This document shows, piece by piece, positions 1-14,042 of a DNA stretch of 64,000 bases. Location: contig NC_066838.1 of NCBI RefSeq assembly GCF_001640805.2, positions 8,226,601 to 8,290,600 of the forward strand, in the 5' to 3' direction. Origin of the DNA: Lates calcarifer (Eukaryota > Chordata > Actinopteri > Centropomidae). Numbering within the stretch: the stretch's first letter is position 1; each line of letters opens with the position of its first letter. Position numbers and translations under genes: made by a program. Under the pieces are notes generated by a model. The model saw only the letters and a program-made list of their open reading frames with translations, was not told the DNA's origin and made no database searches.

Positions 1-2428
1 TGATTGTTTATTTGTCATCTTACTGTGTGTGTATGTGTGTGTGAGATGGCGTGTGTGTGTTTGTGTTTGGAGCCGTCAGCAGGTTCTAAAGTGGGTCCTT
101 AAGGAGCCATCTGTCTTAAGGCTAGTTTCAAACCCCGTCTGCTCTGGTTATATGGAGGGCACTGGGTGTGGGTGTTTTTGTGTGCAGCTGCTAAATATCA
201 GACAATGTGTAAGTCCAAATATGCTCAAGGAAAGTTGAGACCAAAAAGAGAGAGAATGAGCCTCTACTCCTACCTACCTTTTTACATGGGTGGTTATTTG
301 TGTGTGTGTGTGTGTGTGGGTGTTTCTGCCTCCTGAGACACTTCAGACTGGCGCTTGGTTGACTGGCAGCCAAATCTGTGTTTATTCTTGTCTGCAGATT
401 TGTTAGTGTTGTTTTTTGGTTTCCACACACCTCTAAAGCAGCAGAATCGCAGTCGACAGGAAAATACTATGCTTCTGGATACCGTACAGCGACTATTTTA
501 TCCCTGTCTAATCCAGGTTTTGTTTTTTTATATCCTTGTGTTCATGTGAGGGACGGTAAAGGTTAGACCTTTATATAACAGTTGCTTTTACTCCTTCTCA
601 TCAGGAATCAGTACCCTGCTGCTTCCACTGTCTAATCAAGGACGAATTTACATCTAAAGCATCTGGTGAATGCAGTCCACTGCTTGATAGGGAAGGAAAC
701 CTGCAGCACTCTTATACGCTGGACATGGAAAAAAAACTGCTGCTTTATAGATCAGGGCCATTTCAAGACACTCACATTAAGTAGCCTCCCTCGGCACCAA
801 CAGAAGGCTCTGATGTGACAGAAATAACACAACCTTTGTTGAGCGTAGTGATAGTCCTCAAAGCAACAGTGAACGTGAACAACTGATTCTATTACTCTGA
901 CTGTATTATGTAAAAGTCACTGAGAAGAGATAGTAACCCTCCCTGCTGTTTGTGGAAGGTTAGAATTTTTTCAGATAACTAACTACTCAACATACTACTT
1001 CAGGGTCTTTATCCATAGTCTTTCAGGGTTTTAGTCAGCTGTTAGTAAGCTAACTCAGCAGTTATCAAGCTAAATTCAACAATTAACAAGGTAACTCAAC
1101 AATTAACTATCCTACACGGTTAAAAAACTAGTCCAGCAGTTATCAGGGTTGGTCAACAGTTTCAACACTTACTACCGTTAAGTGTAGTTAGCAATCCAAC
1201 TTAAAAGTTATCAAGCAAACTTCAGTGGTTAATGAGCTAACACACCAATTATTAAGCTAGTTTGTTAGCAAGCATGTTGAAATGTTAACATCAACCTCCC
1301 AAACCTACCAGCTGCCTTTGGTAGTTATGGTCCTCAAAGCAACTAAAAGCAAAACAGTTTTGACTGTAACATCAATTGGTTAAATAATTTACTTTATCAG
1401 AAACTGTTATTTATATTCTGAGTACTAAATTGAAACCTTAAAAGTAGAGTTCTATAAGCTCATGTTTAATGAGCCATTACAAAACCACTGTTGTATAGAG
1501 AAGCAATGTGTATTGACTATATCACATGCATTGTTCACCAAGTCTCTAGAAGTTTGTGCCTTTGGAGATCTGTTAGTATATGTATGTGGTCTTTATATCG
1601 AAGACACTGTTGTTGGTTTAGGGCAGAGTTTTTCACCTTTATAAATTTCACCTGTAACATTCACCTCAGTAGTGATGGAGAGATGAGGCTAAGCTACAGA
1701 TGTGCAATAGTATGTGTAGATTGATACCAGGAGCATACCAGTTCAGTGTCTTAATTTGGCAGTAGTTTTCTGAGTAGGCAATGCTAAAGATGGGGAAAAC
1801 AGATACCTTGTTCAAGAAGAGCATTTTAACTCTTTGGGTATTGCTGAAATAATTTGTGTCACGGTAAGTAAAATGTTATTTTCACACTGTATAACAATGT
1901 CTGATACATATTCAGTATCCACTTCGTTGAGTATATCATTTAAATTACAGTATGTCATGCTTATAGCCTAATGAGTAAAATATGAAAATCAAGACAATAT
2001 TTTGTTTCAACCATAATTTATATTCAGCATGTAAACCCTGGGACCTCGACTGGAATGTAAAATATTCTGTGGGTTTGAGCAATTCTTGGCTACACAGCAT
2101 GTGTTTGTTTTGATGGACTTTCCAATGAGTGCAGTGAGGTAAGAAATTAATGTATGAAGTGTCTGTGAAACAAGCTTCAAATGGGCAAAACTGTCCAGGT
2201 TCTGATGGTAAAATGTTGATACAGTTAAACAATGATGGAAATGTGGTGGTTATTTACATCTGTATCCAAAAACTATTAATGTAATGAAATGATGTGATTT
2301 TGATCTGCAGTATATTATTCGTAACAGTCATAAAGATTCCTGGTTCTGAGATTTTTGGCTTTCTAGTGCTTCTGTGATTTTTTGTGAGGTTGGAATGAAT
2401 TTTTATTTCTTCCATTTTTAACCCTCAG
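1..2428 (+). other. celsr3: 3' part of an upstream intron of celsr3
   Basis: There is no coding exon I can support here. The stretch holds GT-rich tracts near 25-65 and 300-318 and a degenerate AT-rich tandem repeat near 1031-1275. It ends in the acceptor ACCCTCAG at 2428. Short open frames here lack domain similarity and flanking splice sites. Confidence 0.7.
1031..1275. repeat. degenerate ~20-bp tandem repeat (minisatellite)
   Basis: Units resembling GTTATCAAGCTAACTCAACA recur with a spacing of about 20-21 bases from 1041, where three adjacent units are clear. They become increasingly diverged through 1275, with recurring GTTATCAAGC and GCTAAC cores. It is AT-rich and intronic. Confidence 0.5.
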
Positions 2429-2651
2429 GTGACCGATGTGAGTTTGACCGGCGACAGGGCAGGTGCGTGCCAGGTGTTTGCCGTAATGGAGGAACATGTC
2501 ACGAGCTTTCGGGTGGGGGTTTCCGCTGCGAGTGCCCTTCACGAGACTATGAGCGTCCATACTGCACCGTCACCGCCCGGTCCTTCCCACCCAAATCCTT
2601 CATCATGTTCCGGGGCCTCAGACAGAGATTTCACCTCTCTATCTCATTAAC
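2429..2651 (+). CDS. celsr3: celsr3 exon 1 of window: EGF-like end and start of laminin G 1
   Basis: The acceptor is CCCTCAG/GT and the donor AAC/GTGAGT. The exon enters with two bases completing a Gly codon and leaves after two bases of a Thr codon. It encodes a six-cysteine EGF pattern around [12 protein letters not shown] and [15 protein letters not shown], then the LamG1 entry [18 protein letters not shown], which is strongly conserved in CELSR proteins. This exon fixes the frame for everything downstream. Confidence 0.93.
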
Positions 2652-5600
2652 GTGAGTAGATTGAACAATTTGGGAATTTTTTTCTTCATCTGTCTTCAGT
2701 TTTCTTCACTAAATTTTAGTATTTGACAATTCAAATTTCATTTTTTGTTTTAGCTACTCTGTCGTGCTTCCCTCCTTCCTTTCTGTCAGCTCCGATCACT
2801 CTTCATCCAGTTTCACTCAGACAGAGATCCATAACCACTCCTCTTTGATTCTCAGTGCTCAGAGTTTCTCTCCTCTTTACTTTAATCAATTTATTTCATC
2901 TCCGTCTCAGAGATCGATCCTATTATTCATGGGTTCTCTCTCTGCTGCCTCCACCTCTCTCCACAGCGAGAAGTGCGGTTTCTCCTCTCACTCCTCTTTC
3001 ATCTGTCAATTTACAGGGACTCAGTTACATCTCCTTTGCTTTCCCTCTTTCCCTTCTCTCTTCTTATCTCTTATCACCCCTGTGTTCTCTTATTTCAGTC
3101 ATCAAAGGCAAATGCAACATTTCTGGTGACCTCATATTATCTCTGTTAAGGAGTCATCTATATTTTTACAGTCTGTTCAAAAGGTAGAAACTTGGAATTG
3201 GGGGGCATTGTTGTCCCACCTATAAGCCGGAGGTAGTCACAGAGCTGCGGTTTGTTCTTTTAACGTTTAAAAGAGGCTAAAGTTAGTGCATTAATGTAAG
3301 TTCAAATGAAATAACTTGTTGCAGCTTTTCCTATTAAAACATTGAATAATTTGGTTAAAAGTAGCAGAAATGGACAGTTGTAGTACTCAAAACAAAGCTT
3401 GCTCTCAGATCTTTGCCAGAGCTTTTAAGCTTTTTAGAACATTTGAACTGAAATTAGTATTGTTTTTTTTGTTTGTTTTTTTTAACCTGAATTTAAAATG
3501 TCTAAATTTTATCAAGAGGGTGCTGACCTTCATGTAACCCACAGAGACGCATGACTGACACATGAGGATTCTTTGTTTGACCACGACCATCGTTTCCCTG
3601 CTGCTACTTCGCCTGCTGACTGAGTAGTCGTCTATGGGAGATATGAAGTGGTCCTTAAGAGTGGTCAGGCAGGGTTATGGGATGGTTGCCATGGGTGATG
3701 TCATTTAATGACTGTTGCTAGGGTGACGTGGCCCATGGGGTTGTTGCTAGGCTGATGTGGCCACTGTGGAGAGGTTGCTGTGAGATACTGTGGTCGTGGT
3801 ATTCTTACTAAATTAGCTTTTATGCATCGTTGGTGCGTAAAGGAACTACATGGCAGTGAAACAAATTACATGTAGTTTCTTCCCAATGATGCAGAGTGTG
3901 GGATTGTAAGTCAAGGACTGAAGCATGATGTTACTGTCTTCCTGTTACTATCTTACTCACTTTATGAGTATTTAAGACGGTTTGTGTTAACATTTCTGCA
4001 ATGGAAGACTCCAATGCAGGCAAATGCTATGTTGGGGTTGATGGTGGTTGGCAGTAGTTGATGTTATTAAGTCTCAAACTGGTAAGAAAAATCTAGGAGA
4101 CAAAAGTGAGTTATGTTCTCCTTCCTTTCAACAAGTACAATCCTTGTCCTTGAGGAAGACGGGGATGTAGTTGAAGAGATAGTGAATGTTTTCTTTTTTG
4201 TACAGAACTGCTCTGCTACACTCTGAATCAGACACATTCACACCTGGGAGCTTCAGCTTTAATTGACTGGATCGACTACATATTCTGTTTGGCCTTGCCC
4301 AAGGGTACCACATTGGTAGTTTGTCTTTCAAGACCGTGAAATACATGTCATTTAAAGCCATGATCCTATTCCTATTGTTGCTGGGCAAAGCCACTTTCAT
4401 GTAATCTGATGGTGACTAACTCAGTAGTGTCAACAACTGTAGATACACATTAGTCTAACAGACTTCCAGCCTTCTTACCCTGACGTCAGTGTTTTATTCA
4501 GCATCCTATTTGCTGCTAGCTACACTCCTTGGCCTGATTTCCACATTAGGGCCAAACAGGACTTAATCATTATTCATGTCAGTCACTTTCTCCCAGAGCA
4601 TTTTATTTCTCCACTACAAAAAATGCCCTATTTTTATATTCCCACTAAAACAGCTGTAGCACTGCCTGAGAAGCTATGATGGGCAATATGGAGTGTTGTT
4701 GGTTATTATGTACATTTTCCATTTGAGTTTCAGTTAAAGGGCTTAAAGGAAATATCAATTCTGATGTATACATTATTTATCCTTAGGTTCAGGTTTAGGT
4801 CCTTCAGGAAAAACAGTCTCTTTATATTATTATTTTTTTCATATGCAATTCTTTGGCTTCAGTTAATAAATTTACAGTCCCTCTGCATCTCTGCTGACTC
4901 CACTCGCATTCTCCCTGGCAAAACTCAGGTTACATTATTTTTCAGCTATTTCTGGTGGCTTGAAGAGATTAGATCTGCATGCCACAAGATAGGATGCCAC
5001 AGTGCTGTTGAAACTACACCGTAGCCATGCAAACAAGATACATGTCGGCTATTGAATAACCCTGGGTTTATTTTAGACAATAACAACATTCTCAGATAAC
5101 AGCGGTATAAGGTTGTTATGATTGAAATGGCGATAAGATGCTGTCTTCTCTGGTACGTTTCCTTACACTGTTGTATTGCAGTAATGTACCTACTCTTACA
5201 ACCACATTGATCTTTGGTGGATGTTTAAGACAAGAATAAAAAATGCAGATATTCTTGATTCAACAAAACAAGAATCAAGTATCAAGTAGTAGAAAACAAG
5301 TAGCAATATTTTTCTTGAAGGACTTGGACATAAGCCACCAGTTCATAAAACAGCAAGCAAAACCTTTTAAGCTCCTCAGTTCCAGGGGCTGCTCCTCTTT
5401 AGCTGAACTTGATCTCTAACATCAGTAGATTTTTGATGCACTAGTAGGGTGGGGTTTTGTCCAATTACTGACACCTTTGAACTGATGGGAGCAAAACTTA
5501 GAAGGACAATTTACAGAACCAGCAGGTGTCAAGTTTAACAGTTTTGATATAGTGAGTGAACAAATTAGACATTAATATCCTCAATTATATATGATTCACC

Positions 5601-7552
5601 TATTAATACCCTTGACTTTCTATTTTAAGTGCAGAGTTAGCGCAGTCCAACTGAATTTTAAAAATTTGGTTTTGACACACAAACGAGACATAAGTACTTT
5701 TTAAAGTGGATATTTTCTGCAGTGGGACTCTCTCTGTGTCTTGCCAGGAGAGAAGATTTGTCATCTGTGCTGTAGTATCAAAAAAACTAACAGTGCTTTT
5801 GATCAGATTGTGTAAACATGGCCTGTACTCAGCACACCCCCCTTAATTATGTTCTAATTATAAACAAAAATCATATTTACATTCATAAATATATAAAAAT
5901 ATATTATAGTTGTATGACTCTAGGGAGTGGAGGGCTGCAGCAACATGGCTTACTGTGGCACAGTTTGAATACCTTTTGCTCTTCCATTCTAGGCCCGTGT
6001 GACTCATCTTTGTTTTGTTACGTGAAAGTAGGTCTTGTATGGCTCACTATGTTGGGACCGAATGTTGTATTAATCAAGCCAACATACTACTCACGCTACG
6101 TCTATCTGTAAACATATTGTGGACAATTGTGTTTGTGTGTTTCTAGTTTTGCCACCCTGGAAAACAGTGGTCTCCTCTTCTATAATGGACGCTTCAATGA
6201 GAAACACGACTTCATTGCCTTGGAAATCCAAGAAGGGCAAGTGGTGCTCAAATATTCCACAGGTACTGTATCTGTTTGTGTATTTCTGTATTCATAAGAA
6301 GCATGTATTCCCATTTGGAAAGCCCTCAAGGTCTGTCTGTTGTTGAAGTCTTGTTTAAGTCCACGCTGCAGACATGGAGAACCACCACCATCATTTTATA
6401 CCACATTTAGAGTAAATGCATCACATGAGGCTGAATTAGATGAGATAATTAGACTGTCTGTCTATGACTTGTGGCTTCAAATAATGAATGGTGTCATTCA
6501 CAGTCTTTTCAAACATAATCACAAGTACAGAGGATGTGGTTATTTGTACATGTTGTATATGTGTTTTGTTGATGTGCACGTGAATACATAAATGAATAAG
6601 TGTTTGTTATATACAGCAGCAAAAAACAAATACAGAATAAACTAATGCAGTGGTAAGTTGAGTTTAATAGAAATACATTTATGTAACTATTAGCTGCTCA
6701 TGTCACAAACTTTGTTGTTACAGGTGAATCATCCACTCAGGTGAGTCCCTTCCTGCCTGGCGGTGTGAGTGATGGAAACTGGCACACAGTCCACATCCAC
6801 TATTACAACAAGGTGGGTTTTCATCTCAGTTTGTTTGTTTGTCCTGGACCATTTAGATTTTTGATCTCACTTTTGATCGTACATTTTGTGCTACTGAGTT
6901 CTGTTTGAACAGTTATCTTTTGAAGTTTTTGAAGCGTTTTTGTTGTGATAGTATTTTTTTTACTTCTGATGCGTCTGCAGTTTAGCTTCTCAGCCCTCAT
7001 ACCAACAAAGCACTTTGAATTGAAAGTTGAAGTGTTCGTGTGTGCATATTGTTACGTGGGCGTTTGCTTGTCACCATTTTATTCATGCATATTCGCTGCA
7101 CATCTCCTTTAATTTTCTTCATGTTCTTTCATTTTCCTCAGCCAGCTACACGCTATGTGAGTATGAGTGTGTGTCAGGGTGCACATACACTTCCTTCTTT
7201 CCTTGTTTCTTTTTCTTTCTTTTTCTTTCTTTCTTTCTCTCCCACTATCTTTTTTTCACCAGCAGTAAGTAAGTGAAGAGTGAGTGTGATCGACTCCATT
7301 ATAATCTTACCCATATACAATGTCTGTTGTTTCTTGTCCTACTAACTCAATTTCTCCCCTCTTCTTTCTAACATAATATGCAGTAGCAGTGTAGATACTG
7401 ATTATAGTCCTGTTATTTTGTAAGTTATCTGGTGTAGTGAATGACTGCAGTGGTATAAACTCTAGATTTAGAAAAGGCTGTTGTATTCCTTGCATGTTGT
7501 CTGTTGTCATGGTGTTTCTTGTTTTCTTTTTCTTCTGACTCTGTATTCAATC

Positions 7553-7589
<37 letters not shown>

Positions 7590-9525
7590 CAGCCTAAGCG
7601 CAGTATGAGCGGTGAGGCCCAGGGTCCATCAGATGAGAAGATTGCTGTTGTGAGCATTGACGACTGTGACACAGCATTGTCGCTTCGCTTCGGCACGCAG
7701 CTCGGAAATTACAGCTGTGCTGCGCAGGGCAAACAGACCAGCAGCAAGAAGTGAGTTCATCTTTCTTTCACCTCTCCACCTCTTTTTCTGCATTTTTACC
7801 AGTGTCGTCTTAAAATGTGGTGACTTGAAGGCTCCACATATCTGAGAAATTGCCCCAACAATGTCTCTAAAATAGTTACAGTATCATTCGTTTGGTCTTA
7901 AAAAGAAACAAATTTCACATATCTTGGAAATGTGAAATATGATCTGTAGCATGAGCACAGATCCTGGAATATATGCAGTATATCAGACTCTAACAAACAA
8001 AATTAGCCACAACACAACTTCAGTAAACTACATGATCTACTGTGTGCCTTTTTATTATGAAACTGACCTTTCAAGTTAGCAGTGGTGGGTTGTTAGTGTG
8101 CTAGTGAGACCTTCAGTGAGTGGAGGTAAGTTACGAAATGTTATTTCTAGCACCTCATACCGGATTTTTCCCCAGTTTTAGAAAAAACAGAGAGATAATT
8201 GGTATGTAATTCATTCTGGAATTAATTCCATGGTTAACTCATGGATTAACTGTGACTCAAAAAACTTGTATTGAGTGTATTGACTTAAACTCAGTAAACT
8301 GAGTTGGCGGTGTTGACACAGGATGTGCCAGCTTCTTTGCAAGACCAAGTTTCATTAAACATCATCTGTGACTGATCAGAGGCTTAAGGGATATTCAAAG
8401 GCAATTTTCACTAAGTAGAAAACCAATAAAGCTGGTCAGCAGCACACTGTACAGCTGATCCAGCTGTTGGTACGTGGGTCACTAGATTACAGATATAAAT
8501 TCACTAATCACATAGAGTGATTAGTGGTAGCATTACAATGTTGAGAGATATTGGTTTTAATTGGAATAGACATGTTTACTGTCTACAAATGATTGAGAAC
8601 ATGTTGTGAAGTCTGTAGCATAAAGCACATTGTATCAGTGTCATTATAGTTTATGTTTGGACTTGACATGATAAAATTATTTTTAATGGTACATTTGTAT
8701 GCATTCATTCTTACATTTCCATAACTATGTGTTGCTATTCATAATTTACATCCTGTGTCTTGGAAGTTGTTTCCCAGAAACTTCTCATGTCAAGCTCTTG
8801 GCCACTGTAGTTTGTTTTCTGCCTCAGGCCTCCGAGATGACATGTATAATGGCAGTTGGATTCTGTTGTGTAGAAGTACTGTAAATGCATGTTAAATGGA
8901 ACTGTGAGAACTATTTGATCAAATTTTAGTGTCTGTTGGACGTTCTCCTGAAAACTAGTTCTAAATGTTCAGCTTCGCAGATTTAGGATTCCATCATTTC
9001 AGCCTGGTTTTAACAGGCTTGTAAGCTGGACACTGTTCTGAAATGTAAAGTATGTGCAACATGCACACAGTATAATACAGATTTAAGCAGTCTGATCTAT
9101 TAAAATCTTGTTAAAACTTTGAGACTGTTGCTGTTGCAAAGGATTTTCAGCTAATGTCAGATCGGGGTGATGAGGTGACTGCAAGGGGAAATCTGTGGGG
9201 ACCTGAGGCTTTAATGAGGCACGACTGTATGACATCTTCATGCTCCTTTATGTCTGCCTGTATCTCTCTGATGAGCTTATTAGTCACACGCTCATTTTGC
9301 CCGGTGTTAATGTTCATTTCTCTTCATTACTCTCTGCTAGTCTCTCTCCCTCTCTTGGCGTCTCTCACACATTCTTTAATATACAAGAGTTTTAAATCCA
9401 CTGCATTGCTTTTGAGTGTCTGTTATATTTGACCTTGTAAAACCTTTGTAGTTCATTCTGCTTGTGGTGTGTGTCTACCAAACTAAACATGTATGTACAC
9501 CAACAAGTGCATAACACCACACTGT

Positions 9526-9563
<38 letters not shown>

Positions 9564-12500
9564 CACACACACACAACACACACACACACACACACACTCA
9601 CACACTCAGAAAGCAGCCTGTCATAGTGTTGATGTCTGGCCTCGCCTGTGTGAGCTGTAATCACGCTGGCTGTGTTCTGTCAGCGCTAAGTGAGGCTGAG
9701 AGAAGAGAAGGCAGATCAAAGAGGAAGGCCAAAGACTAACACTTCAACACTGTCTTCCTCCATTCTTTCTTCATTTCTCCATTAATGGCTCACCCTCCTC
9801 TTACGCAGTCTTGACATCCTCTTCTAATGACGCGCTCTGTTGATATTTGCTGTAACTCGCACTTAATCTCTTGTTTGTTTGACTCTGGCGCCTTTTGTCT
9901 CCCGCTTCCTTCAATTAATATTCCACTGGCGTTTATTGGCTCGACACATGGCATGTGTCACCAAAGCGAGCTAAAAAGAAAAACCTCAACTTGCACTGAA
10001 TGAAAAAACAAAAGTATAACACTCTCAGATTGATAACATAACTGTTTCTCTCTCTTCATTTTTTCTCACTCATGCAGTCCCATAACTGTTACTTGCTGTC
10101 TCCTACATCTTCCTCCTCATATTCCCCGTTTCTTTCTCTATACCCATCTTCCATCTGTCTTGTCATCCGCCTTTACACTCACTCTCTCTTGATATTTGCT
10201 GTAACTCACACTTAATCTTTTGTTTGTTCATCTGCCTCCGCTTCTCCCTTTTGTTGTTGCTGTTTTTTTTGCATTTTTCTTCTTTTCATGCGTGTGACTC
10301 TGCTATTTGTTGACGTCCCCTAACATCTTCCTCATCTCATTGCCGGCTTCTGTCTCCTTTCTCCTTCTGCCTTGTCATCCACCTTTCCCTCCTCTCTCCT
10401 GAGAGTTGCTGTAACTCAAATTTAATCTCCTGTTTATTCATCTGTGTCTCCGTCTGTCACCTCTTCTTTCTCATCTTTTCAATTTCTCTTTTCTTCTGCT
10501 ATTTCCAGTTTTACTCTCAACAACATCATCATCGTTGTCTCATTTCTCCTCAACATTCACTATTTTTCTCTGATTCTTGTTTCTTTTGACATTTACCTCT
10601 GATGACACATTTAACCTCAGGGTCCGTTTAATCCCTTTGCCTCTCTCATACCCTCTTTTCATGTTTTTCCTCATCCCTTTCCTCCCTCCTCCCCTCTATC
10701 ATTGAGGGATAATCCTTTATTTCTTCCTTATTCCCGCTTCCTCTCCACCTTATTTACTCTTCTTCTTCCTTATCTCCTCCTCTCTCAGGTCTCTGGATCT
10801 GACTGGTCCGTTGTTTCTGGGTGGAGTTCCCAACGTACCAGACAACTTCCCTTTTGGCACTAGGGAGTTTATCGGCTGTATGAAGGAGCTGCACATTGAC
10901 AATAAGCCGCTGGACTTGGCTGGATATATCGCTAACAATGGAACAGTCCCCGGTCAGCACTGCTAATCATATTGGCCCACTGTAAAAAAACACATGAACA
11001 ATGACACATTTATAACATTTGGGGTCTTCACAAAGGCCCTTTTTAATCTGTTTGTTTTTAATAAATAAACAGATACAAATTATTGTAATCAACTGAAGCA
11101 TCTCTGTAGGTATTGTATCCTGTGAACCATTTATTAAATGTTCCCAAATGCAGTAAAGCATCTGAGTTACAGCTTCAATCTTGCATCATGTTAATGAACT
11201 GAAATTTGATTTTCACTGATGACTGGGCCTTTGTATCACTTTTTATGACCGTGTTATGAAATTAAAGGATTTTTCTTTGTTTATTGTTATACACTAATGA
11301 ACCCATTAGACAAAATGAAATTTAACCAAAAAATGCAAACAACCAAAAATTGTCACACACTAATGCTAAATGTGCTCTTGATGATAATGATGTTAGGTAG
11401 CCTTTAAAGATGAATTACCTCTGAATATGCACATTGATAACCATTTTATGCAGCTGTTCACTTCTTTGCATTTGCATTGTACATCATAATGACACATGTT
11501 CGAAAACATCATTAATGATGTTCCTGTCTCTGCTGCTTCCTTTAGGCTGTAGTGCCAAGCAGCCGTTCTGCAAGTCCAACCCCTGTCAGAATGGAGGAAC
11601 CTGCAGGGTCAGCTGGGAGACTTTCTCCTGTGACTGTCCCTTAGGGTATGGAGGGAAGGACTGCAGCCACGGTGAGAGGCTATATGAGTTTATTTTCATC
11701 CTGCGGTCCTACAGTTCATGTTTTAACCACTGGCAGCCTTTAACAGTGTCAAGTCTATTGTGCTGCTTTGCTATAATTATCAATAAAAAAGTGAGACCAT
11801 GGCTGAGATAATTGGCATTTTCTGACTTGTGCCAGTGGTGATGTGATAATGTTTTTAACAATGCAGCAAAAGAGCTCTAATCTTCAGAGGCCTTTATTTG
11901 TTGGCTGTGATTATATGGCTAATTAATTAGTGATGCTCCAGGTAACACCTTTAAACTTGTATAGTTATTTATTTACTCATTAATTAAATTACAGAAATCA
12001 GATTGCCTTTTAATGAGCTCATACTTAAGTGGTTCAGACTCAGAAATGCTACGTCATTCATTCATTCATTTAGCTTTAGTCTGTGCTTCAGCATTTTTCC
12101 CACTGCACCAGTCATCCTTTCTCATTTTCTGCTGAGCCACCACCTGTAGGCTTTAGAGTGTGTGAGAAACTTTACTCCAGGGAATCAGTGGAATACATGT
12201 TCACTGATAGATAGCTGGGTGAGGTATCTTCTAAGATACTGACAGAAGGAAAAAGAGGAACTAGATTATTCCCTCTCATTCTGAATATTTTCTGAAAACG
12301 GCAGCTCAACACACAGAGAGTAAAAGCATTATGAAGAGTTATATACTTAGCATGTGAGCTAGTTGTTACACACTGGATATCTGTTTTTATTTCCTGTATA
12401 TAATTGGACCTAGATAAACCCTGAGTGATTCCCCACATAAGTGGATACTCTGAATCCCAGGTGGATACAAGATGACAGTTTTACCCATTCATATTTACTG

Positions 12501-14002
12501 ACATGTCTTGATTGCGAGCACAGATGGTCAAGCCTTGGGGGAAATCATGTAACAAAATGCGCCTGTGGAATGAAATTCAGTTGTTTTTTCTGAAGAAAAA
12601 TGATCACAAGTTATGAGACTTATTTCGTGCTTGTGCGCCTGTCAGTATAACACAGAAAAATTCTTGTCATCAGGATGGAAAGACATATAAAAACAGTTTG
12701 TGACATGTGCAACATGTCATCTTTCAACTCTTTCAATCACTTCCGGATCTGCAGCTGTCATGTCTCTCAGCTATCCAAACTATCTTGGTATTTTTCCTCA
12801 CTAGAATTTTAGAATTATTAGTTTACATTTTTTTACTATGTTACTTTTTAGTCAAAATATTCAGCATTTTTTACAAGTTCAAAAACTAATTTAGTCCCAT
12901 AGGGACAGGGCAAAAACACAAATCTACTGCATGTGAAGCTAATTTGATGAACTTGTCACCTTAACATTTAACATAAAATCACCTTAGAGCCTGATAAATA
13001 ATTCTAAAACATTCTCAGGGGAAACTTCATCCTTTACTTTTTAGTCACACTCCCTCTCTCACCTTCCACCTTAGTGATGCCACACCCCCATCGCTTCCTG
13101 GGTAACAGTGCCCTCTGGTGGGACCTGAAGAACGACGTGACCATCTCCACGCCCTGGTACCTGGGCCTGGTGTTCAGGACCAGAGCAAAAGAGGGGATGC
13201 TGCTGCAGGCTCAGGCTGGCCAGTACACCAACCTGCTGTTCCAGGTGCGCACACAGACACATGCATGTGCGCGCGCACACACACACACACACACACACGT
13301 AGAAAAGTTATTTGTGATAGTTTTGTCAAACATTTGAGACCATGACTGAGATAAATGTCAACTTTGAAATCACAGCAGGGACAGTGGTGCTTCTGAAAAC
13401 AAGGACATGTTTCCCATAAAGCTGTTAATTCCTGTTGTAAAGAACAGTGTTGCCAGTGCCTCTCTCTCCCTCTTTTGGATTTGGATTTGGATAGTCTTTA
13501 TTGTCCCCCTCTGGCTGATGATGTTTTCTTTTTGGCTCTGCTGAAGAGGATGAACGTAGCAATGTTTTTTTCCCTCTACCTGTGTTTCACCATCGCCAGA
13601 AGCTCTGAAAGCTTTAGCTCCACTTACTCTGAAACATGAATGGCAACACCCTCTTCCTCTTTTGTACCATAAACCAATTATTATTGTGCTTTAATTCAGT
13701 ACTGCACATTTTAAGCCAAATCTCATCAGGTGGCACATGATATAAAATGCTGCGTGGGCTGCTTAATGTGTTCGCAGCGGCCACATTGATTATGAGAATT
13801 ATAGTTAAGTCTCTTGTGTAGTGTGATTCTATTTAGTGTATTAATATTAAATTATCAGCCTCTATGTGAGACCAAAATCTCAAGTGCTGGTATTGTCCTT
13901 GAAATTATGTTCAGTTTAAATTTCTAATGCTACATTTAGAGACAGCAGCCAAGTGAAGTGAGTGCAGCCAAGACATAGGATTTTACACTCCCACACAAAC
14001 AC

Positions 14003-14042
<40 letters not shown>

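Larger units (their letters stand above)
7751..10788 (+). other. celsr3: celsr3 intron 4
   Basis: This 3.0 kb intron contains a (CA)n array at 9525-9607. A pyrimidine-rich kilobase (9740-10788) carries three diverged copies of a unit marked by GCTGTAACTC. Confidence 0.85.

Noticed and set aside
1..2428. Search for the preceding EGF or cadherin exons
   Set aside because: No cysteine-rich or cadherin-like (DXNDN-type) reading with suitable splice sites was found, so those exons lie outside the window.
2764..3187. Two overlapping Ser/Leu/Phe-rich open frames after exon 1
   Set aside because: Both arise from a CT-rich stretch that has few stops in any frame; they lack splice logic or similarity.
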